A DNA stretch of 64,000 nt, taken from assembly GCA_963377175.1 (NCBI GenBank), contig CAUJNA010003249.1, forward strand, positions 389,509 to 453,508. Direction: 5' to 3'. The stretch comes from Effrenium voratum (taxonomy: Eukaryota; Sar; Dinophyceae; Suessiales; Symbiodiniaceae). A program made the position numbers and the translations under genes. Positions 17,859 to 24,667 of the stretch are shown here, in pieces. Every line of letters starts with the position of its first letter. Within the stretch, counting starts at the first letter, position 1. The notes beneath the pieces are model-generated. The model was not told where the DNA came from, searched no databases, and saw only the letters and a program-made list of their open reading frames with translations.

Positions 17859-20573
17859 ATGTCATTGTCAAAAACTATAAGAAATAACATCAGGTCATTA
17901 AATTCAAGAATTGATAGGTTGGCAGGCGATACCAAGGAAAAAGCCACCGAATTGAGAGATCTATATGAACAGCGAAAAATTGCACAGTTTAGCACCGCAT
18001 CAACTATTATTGATGGGTTTATCAATGCCACCACCCCAAAGGAAAAAAAGAAATGGGACAAAAAATGCGACGATGTGATCCAAAACAACCGTATAAATCT
18101 ACCGTTGAATGTTAGGATGGAACGAAGCACTGTAACTAACATTGTAAAGCAGTCTAAGGCGAACGATGAATCGTGGACATTAGACGTCATGCTTTACCGC
18201 GAAGGTGTTAGGGAAGGTGACAACAAAAAGCCGGCTTTCACATACAAAACAGAATACGGAGAACTCAAATATTACCCCATAACAAAGGACGGTAAGGAGA
18301 GAACATACACCGTTAACGCCAGCACAAATATAGACGAGTATGTAGGCAAACGAATTTTAAAAATCAAGGATCATGATCTATTCAGAAAGTTCATTGTAAT
18401 ACTTGCCCAAGATCCAGAATTTGAAACAATGCTAAATATTATGGGTGGGTATGTTGGCGTTGATCAGAAAAAAACAATCGAGATCAACAGGAAGAGGTTA
18501 ACCGAGAAGACTAACGCTGTGGCTTACAACGTAGAGACGGGGTATATCGGTGCCTTGAAGATCTTGAGAGCCAGAAAGGTGGAAGGTGGACAGCCTAGTA
18601 ATCCACGACAAGCCAACCTGAGAAGATCGGAAAACATCAGTATGTATAATACTTACATGTATACCGAGTTGGATACATCGAAAGAAACATTTATGGAAGC
18701 AATCCAGAAAGGTAATTATGTAGATAATCAATGTTGGTTGAATACACTCACTGATTATTATAAAGATACCCTAATGAACAACAAGAAGAAAGAACCAATG
18801 TCGCGAGGGATGATACTAAAACTAATAAATAAAACAGAACAGGAATTCACAGAGTCGGGGGCGTCAATTGATGACATGATCCCGGTATTTATAAAATACA
18901 GAATGCGTGTGAGAATAATAGACCAACTGGGCAAAATCATTTATTCTTATTCACCAGAGATGTTTGACCGCAACATCAGAGCCTTTTATGCAATGGTCAA
19001 AAATAATCATATCTACACACTGAATAATAATATTAAAAGATTGGAACAAAAACAAAATACTGATGATGCATTTGTAGTAAAGGCACGGCCCGACTATCAT
19101 ATAAGTGATAGAGAGAAGCCATCGATTTGCAAAATGTTTTCTACTATTGATGACATTTTTGAAATGGTTAAGGCAACAATTGCGAACAGAACCGACAAAC
19201 AGGAAAAGAACTTTTTAGATTTAGTTCATAGAGAGAATGATCTAAATAAACTATTTTGCGATTTCAAAAATATCGGGTATGAATGCAAGATTGTTCACAA
19301 AGCAGGGACTATTTCAGAATTGAGGGCGGACTTCAATAATGTATATTTAAATATTAGGTCACAGTGTCTGATAGACGACCAGATCAATAGTGACATCACG
19401 GTAGACAGAGAAACGGTTTACAACAATATGACTGAAGCGATGTTTACATTCAAAAAGAAATTATTCAATCCAAATCACAAGTCTTATTACAGTCCTACCG
19501 ATATACACGTTTTAAATAATTATAGAACCATCGTCCCACAAGGCGAGTTATTCAAGGGCTTGGATAAATTGGATGTTCCAAAACAGGAGATCGACATGAA
19601 CAAAGCGTTTACAGATGCATTTAATACGATTACCAGAATTGGAGTTTTTAATCAGTTTGATAATTGGAAAGCTTACAATAGTAAATGTAAGATCAAGGAT
19701 GTAAATATATATTTGGTAAAAGCAGAACTGACACATCACAATCTGTTTTTTAATAATGATACTAATATAGTTTATGGTATGTTTCTTAAGCATTTTATGC
19801 CACTTGTTGCATCTGGCGAGTTGTCCATTACTCACTACAAACAGCCACATTTCATTCACAAGGTAGATAATAAAATGTTGGTTGAGGAACTCTGGGGAAA
19901 GCGAATAAGCGAAAATATTGAAGAAGACAAGGCAATTAAAAAAATAATAGCCAACTCGATTTTTGGCTTGTTGGAAAAAAGTAAGAACAGCAGTCAGAGA
20001 TCATTCGTTTTTAATGATCTCAATGAGGCGATCAGCCTTCAGGCAGATGCAGGGGGGAAGTTAAACATGATGAGCAGGAATACTGCCAAGTGGGTTGAGG
20101 AATTTGATGACAACGGGGTGTGGTGCCGTGATAGAGAAGTATCTGAACAAAACGACAATTTATATTATATTCTGAATGTGGTTGATAGGTGCGAGTTGTC
20201 CAATGGGTTTCGTTTTATTAAAGAAATGCTATTGCAGTATCATAATTTCAAAATGCAATGCGCATATCAAAAATTGACAGAGAACAATGTTAAGGTATTG
20301 AGTGTCAAATGCGACGCTTTTGTCGTGGACTGTTCGGGTTTTAATAAGTTTGGTTTGAGAAAGACTCAGCAGTTGCTAGATTTTCACGATGGGATCGGTG
20401 GGTGGAAATTAGCCAAGACTCACGATGAGATCCATCATGCAGGAAAGCAGTTGTATGAACAGAAGAAGTGTGATATGTTGAGATCCCGATTGTCAAAAGT
20501 AAGAGAGTTAACATCATTAATGAGTATGATGAAAATGAATTGGTTGAACTTGTTGAGAAATATAGGTGCTTGA
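17859..20573 (+). CDS. Family B DNA polymerase part of a polymerase-helicase fusion
   Basis: 904 residues in this frame. Palm motifs: motif A as EIDMNKAFTDAF (Asp579), motif B as KKIIANSIFG (Lys695 to Gly703), motif C as VKCDAFVVD (Asp819, the canonical TD replaced by CD). It would copy the viral genome. An earlier segment has Cys292 in VDNQCWLNTL and His384 in KNNHIYTLN, possibly a papain/OTU-like module. The 3'-5' exonuclease motifs are not obvious. Homology leaves this frame near residue 872 (about 20473) and continues one frame over into the helicase, so the last ~30 residues are spurious. A one-base loss at GTGTGATATG explains this. Confidence 0.8.
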   Translation: MSLSKTIRNNIRSLNSRIDRLAGDTKEKATELRDLYEQRKIAQFSTASTIIDGFINATTPKEKKKWDKKCDDVIQNNRINLPLNVRMERSTVTNIVKQSKANDESWTLDVMLYREGVREGDNKKPAFTYKTEYGELKYYPITKDGKERTYTVNASTNIDEYVGKRILKIKDHDLFRKFIVILAQDPEFETMLNIMGGYVGVDQKKTIEINRKRLTEKTNAVAYNVETGYIGALKILRARKVEGGQPSNPRQANLRRSENISMYNTYMYTELDTSKETFMEAIQKGNYVDNQCWLNTLTDYYKDTLMNNKKKEPMSRGMILKLINKTEQEFTESGASIDDMIPVFIKYRMRVRIIDQLGKIIYSYSPEMFDRNIRAFYAMVKNNHIYTLNNNIKRLEQKQNTDDAFVVKARPDYHISDREKPSICKMFSTIDDIFEMVKATIANRTDKQEKNFLDLVHRENDLNKLFCDFKNIGYECKIVHKAGTISELRADFNNVYLNIRSQCLIDDQINSDITVDRETVYNNMTEAMFTFKKKLFNPNHKSYYSPTDIHVLNNYRTIVPQGELFKGLDKLDVPKQEIDMNKAFTDAFNTITRIGVFNQFDNWKAYNSKCKIKDVNIYLVKAELTHHNLFFNNDTNIVYGMFLKHFMPLVASGELSITHYKQPHFIHKVDNKMLVEELWGKRISENIEEDKAIKKIIANSIFGLLEKSKNSSQRSFVFNDLNEAISLQADAGGKLNMMSRNTAKWVEEFDDNGVWCRDREVSEQNDNLYYILNVVDRCELSNGFRFIKEMLLQYHNFKMQCAYQKLTENNVKVLSVKCDAFVVDCSGFNKFGLRKTQQLLDFHDGIGGWKLAKTHDEIHHAGKQLYEQKKCDMLRSRLSKVRELTSLMSMMKMNWLNLLRNIGA

Positions 20574-21862
20574 TGATCAAGGCCAAATTCGCAGGAGCGG
20601 GGAAGTCCACCATCTGCAAGAACATGGAGAGACTCAAGGGTTATAAAGTGTTGTTCGTGGTTCCTACCAATAATCTGGGTTTGGAGTGCGAAGTGGAAAG
20701 CGTCACTGTAAATAAATTCTTCGGTATAGCAGTCAATGACGAGAAGCTAGATAAATACGATCATTCGATGTTTGATGTCATTGTGTTTGACGAGATTTGT
20801 TTTAATAATACCTTTGTATTGGCAAAAATCAAGGGCTTTGTTGAGCAGTTCAAGGACAGTAAAATAATGTTGGCAACCGGTGACGCCAAGCAGTTGAGCC
20901 CCATAAAAGCACTGACTAACACTAAGAAACACGAGATTTATATGAATGAATGTATTGACAGCATTTTTCCTCATCATTTGTTTTTGGAAGAGTGCAAGCG
21001 ATTGAAGACTCAGGAGGACAAGGATAAACTTAAAAGTATTTATGCCGACATCTTTGAGCATGAGTTGTCTCTACATGATGTCATCAATAAGTATTTTAAA
21101 TATACTGATGACATCACAGGAACAGAAAGCAATGTCGCATATTTAAATAACACTTGTAGAGAGGTTTCAAGGCAGATCAGGAAACGACAGGGCAAACAAA
21201 ATGAGTTTGAAGTCGGCGAGATCATGATATGCAGAGAGTATAGGAAGACAAAAACCTATAAGTTAAATGTGAATTTTAGGTATGAGATAATTAATATTTC
21301 CGATCCTTGGATTACCATTGCTAATATCAAAACACGAGAAGAGATTACGCTAAATATTGGTATCTTGAGAAGTCATTTTATCTTTGCCTTCTGTTATACT
21401 TGTCATTCTGTTCAGGGGTGTTCCATTGATGACGATGTCACCATTTTTGATTGGAACCATCATCTGATAACTCGCGAGTGGCTTTGGACGGGGATCACTC
21501 GGGCAAGGGATTTAAACAGAGTAAAATTTTACAAATACAGTAGTGATTTAAATGAAGAGTTTAACGCAAAATGCATTATGAATTATTTTGATAGAAAGGT
21601 GTTAGCATACAAGGAACAGGATAGGAAAAACAAATTTGAGATCCCAAAAGACAATTATGTGGATGCCGAATGGTTGAAGGACAATGTCAACGGAAAGTGT
21701 GCAAATTGTGGCTGTGGTTTCGTGTTGTCAATGGATTCTGGTAATATAAATTCTAATCTGACTTGTCAAAGGTTATGTAATGATCTTCCCCATACAAAGG
21801 ATAATGTCATTGCCTTCTGTGCTTCTTGCAATAGATGCTTCAGTGATAAAATAACATATTGA
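20474..21862 (+). pseudogene. SF1 helicase with C-terminal HNH-like domain (3' half of fusion)
   Basis: This frame opens after a stop at 20471-20473 and lacks a good early ATG; TTG at 20540 or ATG at 20573 would be the only starts, so it is most likely the downstream half of the polymerase protein. Counting from 20540: Walker A AGAGKST (18-24), Walker B VIVFDE (80-85), motif III GDAKQLSP (114-121), HSVQG (289-293), TRAR (320-323), typical of Pif1/RecD-like SF1 helicases. The last 55 residues have CANC (387-390), LPHTKDNV and CASC (427-430), a treble-clef pattern like HNH nucleases but without the full HNH triad. Unwinding during genome replication is the likely role. Confidence 0.82.
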
Positions 21863-21886
21863 TATTTATTTTGTAGTATTATATAT

Positions 21887-21991
21887 ATGAGAGAGAAAGA
21901 CAAGACAATCAGTGAGATCTACTACGATCAGGCTGGGTTGGTAGCATCGCCACCACTTACAAAGATGCAAAAAAGAAAGATGCATCCATAA
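21887..21991 (+). pseudogene. N-terminal fragment of integrase, out of frame
   Basis: A 34-codon frame starting MREKDKTISEIYYDQAG. From about 21940 the natural continuation (GSIATTYKDAKKKDASIT) is in the next frame, which runs into the integrase. One missing base in GGGTTGGT accounts for it. The YYD...GFGS-type start is common in PLV integrases. A TATA-like ATTATATATATG overlaps the start. Confidence 0.7.
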
Positions 21992-21993
21992 CA

Positions 21994-22803
21994 ATGCAAG
22001 ATGTCAAGGAGTGGTTTCAAGAGAACGTGGAACGGAAAAAACAACTGTCTGGATACAATTCGTTTATTGCCCCTGATATCAACTTTGAATATCAATTGGA
22101 TCTGTTTTTTATATCAAAAAATGATTTAGATAATCAAAAATATAGGATAGGCTTATTGCTTATTGATGTATTTTCCCGCAAAGCCGTGGTGGTGCCTATT
22201 GCATCCAAGCAACCTGCCGACATCACGGCTGGGATCATGGAGGCATTAAACAAAATGGGAGGGAAACCCAAATTAATTTATTCGGATGACGAGGGGAGTC
22301 TCAATACCCAAGATCTTGTTGATTTTTTCAAGGACGAAGGGATCCAAAACTATAAAACACGAGGGCACCCCCATTTCGCCGAGCGTTTCATTCGCACGTT
22401 CAAGGACATGCTTTTCAAGAGGGTTGATGCAGACGAGAAAAAGGGAAAGGTTAATATACAATGGGTTGATTATATCCCCGAGATCATGCTGACATACAAC
22501 AGTAAAATGGTTCATTCTGCCCACGATATGACTCCAAACGATGCCCACAAAAAGGGAAACCATCTTGAGGTCAAGATGAAGCTTGAGATGAACAGAATCA
22601 AAACCCGTAAATATCCCCCTGTTAGGGTTGGTGATGAGGTCAAAATATACCGCAAAAAAGGGATTTCCGAGAAAGAAAGAACGAGTTCATGGTCAGCAAA
22701 CAAGTTCACAATTGAAAGGATTGAGCGAAAACTTGGACAAGACTATTATTATGTCCAAGGTGTGACTCGTGCTTATTTGAGATCGGAAATTCTGAAGGTT
22801 TGA
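21994..22803 (+). CDS. Integrase, rve superfamily (DDE)
   Basis: 269 residues from the first in-frame ATG. The RNase H-like core has Asp in YQLDLFFI, Asp in IYSDDEGSL and Glu in PHFAERFIR, about 31 residues between the last two. The C-terminal part (PPVRVGDEVKIYRKK ... FTIERI) looks like the SH3/chromo-like DNA-binding domain of retroviral and Polinton integrases. It joins the viral ends to host DNA; the 5-bp target duplication at this locus is the expected product. The N-terminal zinc-binding region is missing or frameshifted (see 21887-21991). It follows the helicase and precedes the methyltransferase on the same strand. Confidence 0.88.
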   Translation: MQDVKEWFQENVERKKQLSGYNSFIAPDINFEYQLDLFFISKNDLDNQKYRIGLLLIDVFSRKAVVVPIASKQPADITAGIMEALNKMGGKPKLIYSDDEGSLNTQDLVDFFKDEGIQNYKTRGHPHFAERFIRTFKDMLFKRVDADEKKGKVNIQWVDYIPEIMLTYNSKMVHSAHDMTPNDAHKKGNHLEVKMKLEMNRIKTRKYPPVRVGDEVKIYRKKGISEKERTSSWSANKFTIERIERKLGQDYYYVQGVTRAYLRSEILKV

Positions 22804-22833
22804 AAAATAATATCTAAACGGTTCTAATAGCTG

Positions 22834-23422
22834 ATGAATCTATTAGAACTGTTTAGTGGGACAGGGTCGGTCGGCCGCATCGCCCGCGATCTGGGGTTCA
22901 ATGTCATTTCACTGGAATTGAAAAATGCTGATATAAATACTGATATTTTGAAATGGGATTATAAACAATTTGATAGGAACCATTTTGATTTTATTTGGAG
23001 TAGTCCCCCATGCACTGAATACAGCAAAGCAAAAACTACAGGAATTAGGAATATTGAATATGCTAATAGTATAGTTTTAAAAACTATTGAAATTATCAAA
23101 TATTTTCATCCTAAATATTGTGTAATCGAAAATCCCCAAACTGGATTATTAAAACATCAGGAGTTTATGAATGAGTTTGATTTTAAAGATGTAGATTATT
23201 GTAAATATGCTCTGGAATAACATGACAACATGGAAACCTAGAGATTTATGTAAAAAGGATTGTGGCAACATCAGGAATAATAAACATATTGAAACTGCAC
23301 AGAGACTGCCAAATGGAAACAAGGAAAATTGGGAAGACAATCCAATAATACATAAGCAGGAAGATTTATATAAAATACATAGTAGTTTAATCAGTGAAAT
23401 TTTGGTGAGTTTGGTTGGTTAA
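22834..23422 (+). pseudogene. C5 cytosine DNA methyltransferase, broken
   Basis: The first frame (22834-23220) has the SAM-binding start LELFSGTGSVGRIARDLGF, the Pro-Cys catalytic-loop motif in SSPPCTEYSKA and IENP as the next conserved block. The frame stops just after YCKYALE. The match resumes one frame over at about 23210 (LWNNMTTWKPRDLC) and ends at 23422. The segment normally holding the arginine-rich motif between them is gone, so a short deletion, not a single base, seems to have occurred. An intact enzyme might protect viral DNA or modify host DNA. The target-recognition region is short. Confidence 0.78.
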
Positions 23423-23429
23423 ATAATTT

Positions 23430-23461
23430 GGGGCTGACCACTGCCGGAAAAAGCCCCTTTT
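23430..23461 (+). terminator. GC stem followed by T run
   Basis: GGGGCT at about 23430 pairs with AGCCCC near 23451 around a 15-base loop, followed by TTTTT. It sits right after the methyltransferase stop. It resembles an intrinsic terminator, but in a eukaryotic virus it may only aid 3' end formation. Confidence 0.35.
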
Positions 23462-23466
23462 TAACA

Positions 23467-23574
23467 TACACCGCTTTTGGTGTATGCGTACACCGCTTTT
23501 GGTGTATGCGTACACCGCTTTTGGTGTATGCGTACACCGCTTTTGGTGTATGCGTACACCGCTTTTGGTGTATG
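23467..23574 (+). repeat. Five-copy 22-bp hairpin repeat
   Basis: Units start at 23467, 23489, 23511, 23533 and 23555. Each contains TACACCGCTTTTGGTGTA, an inverted repeat with 6- to 7-bp arms and a GCTTTT loop, joined by TGCG. The copies are identical. They lie between the methyltransferase and a small zinc-finger-like gene. An origin, a regulator site or a recombination hot spot is possible. Confidence 0.92.
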
Positions 23575-23600
23575 GTGTTTGTGATAATATTTGTCAATGT

Positions 23601-23828
23601 ATGATATGTGATAATTGCAATAAAATTATAAGCGAAATTGATGATATGAATAGCAAATATATTGATACTAGAAATGTTAAAAATCTTGATGAAGATTTAG
23701 AAATCTTTGTGTTTATTAAAATGAATAAGTTCTTGACTGAAGAAGAGTTTGGAAATTTATTATATAAGGGCGATGAGGAAGGAAATGATAATGCTTTTAT
23801 TTCTAAGTATTATAATCTGGTAAAATGA
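23601..23828 (+). CDS. Small CxxC protein
   Basis: The frame is open from 23484, but the upstream part is translated hairpin repeat, so ATG at 23601 (MICDNCNKIISEIDDM) is preferred, giving 75 residues. CDNC could bind metal with partners or be redox-active. The C-terminal part is acidic. No family is recognised. Confidence 0.5.
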   Translation: MICDNCNKIISEIDDMNSKYIDTRNVKNLDEDLEIFVFIKMNKFLTEEEFGNLLYKGDEEGNDNAFISKYYNLVK

Positions 23829-23837
23829 TTATATGGT

Positions 23838-24059
23838 ATGTCTTTTAATATTAGGCGTTTAATGAAAGAAGCATTGAATGATAATGACTTTGATTTTTTA
23901 AGTTGTGAGTATAAAGCTCACGAACTTAGATATACGGTACTAAGTGCAATTAGAACAATGGGCTTGTTTAAAAAGGAAATAGGAAATAATATATATAATG
24001 AAAAAACGACTGATAAAATAATAGAAAGAATTGAAGAAGAATTTTATAATGAATTATAA
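23838..24059 (+). CDS. Hypothetical helical protein at right end
   Basis: 73 residues, MSFNIRRLMKEALNDNDFDF, mostly helical and charged, ending EEEFYNEL. No family is recognised. It begins 9 bp after the previous gene, so the two are likely co-transcribed, and ends 18 bp before the right TIR, mirroring the left-end gene that also reads toward its TIR. Confidence 0.5.
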   Translation: MSFNIRRLMKEALNDNDFDFLSCEYKAHELRYTVLSAIRTMGLFKKEIGNNIYNEKTTDKIIERIEEEFYNEL

Positions 24060-24077
24060 TAAAGTTGAACTCATAAT

Positions 24078-24662
24078 ATAATTATAACATGTAAACATTT
24101 ATATGTTGTAATTATAGTGTAATTTTCATGTATAAGCCGTGGGGGTGCTTTCCTACATAGGCCTTTCCCATCCGCATTTTGCCATCCATATTTTACTGGG
24201 ATTGTTTTCAAGATTTGGGTTAGCGGTTTTAATTCTCCCTTTTCCATTGGTTAACCATTTTTCGGGGTGAACATAGCGTTCTTTTTTAGACTGTTCGTAT
24301 TTGTTGGAAATGGGAAAGGGTTGCAGTTTGGATCAAGGGAGGAATTATTGAGATCTTGGGGTTGCGATCTTGGGAATGAAAAAATGTTGGTATGTAGCTT
24401 GCATTTTTTTGGTGGGATTTGTTGAGGTGGTATGTAGTTATGATTGTTGTTATTGAATGAGTGTAAGGGTGATGTTGAGATAGGGTAACAAATGAAGATG
24501 GGTATATGAATATGTGTTTTTTGGTGTTGGATTGGTTGGGTGATTGAATTTGAATGTTGAAAATAGGCTGTTTTAGTGGGCGTATTCAGAATGTGCCCAA
24601 AAGTGTGGGGGGGACCCTAGGACCGGATGGCAAAATGCGGACGGGAAAGCCCCTGTCTAACT
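24078..24662 (-). repeat. Right terminal inverted repeat
   Basis: Reverse complement of 3288-3872. Outer 543 bp nearly identical; differences include A/C in the CCA(A/C)CTCAAC block, T/C in ACCG(T/C)TAACCC and two bases near the inner edge. Its own subterminal inverted repeats lie at 24163-24187 and 24625-24649. The T/G-rich strand is the plus strand here, C-poor over a long stretch. Confidence 0.95.
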
Positions 24663-24667
24663 GTTTG
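24663..24667 (+). other. Target-site duplication GTTTG (right copy)
   Basis: Follows the last base of the right TIR and continues into GGGGGGG of the array, exactly as in uninterrupted units. Partner of 3283-3287. Confidence 0.85.

Larger units (their letters stand above)
3288..24662 (+). mobile_element. Endogenous Polinton-like virus (PLV), complete, defective
   Basis: A 21,375-bp AT-rich element with ~585-bp TIRs that start AGTTAGACAGGGG and end in the complement, flanked by GTTTG duplications. It encodes the PLV/Polinton hallmark set: double jelly-roll major capsid protein, penton-type minor capsid protein, FtsK/HerA-type packaging ATPase, family B polymerase with helicase, and rve integrase. 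It adds a lipase, an S74 fibre and a C5 methyltransferase. No adenovirus-type maturation protease was recognised. ATPase, polymerase-helicase, integrase and methyltransferase frames are interrupted; capsid, lipase and fibre frames are open. I favour PLV over virophage because of size, the long TIRs and the target duplication, but the two groups share many genes. Confidence 0.93.

Noticed and set aside
21887..22803. Retrotransposon origin of the integrase
   Set aside because: No reverse transcriptase, RNase H or gag in the element; context and N-terminal motif are those of Polinton/PLV integrases.
23391..23597. Frame with repeated TPKAVYAYTKSGVRIH
   Set aside because: Translation of the 22-bp hairpin repeat.
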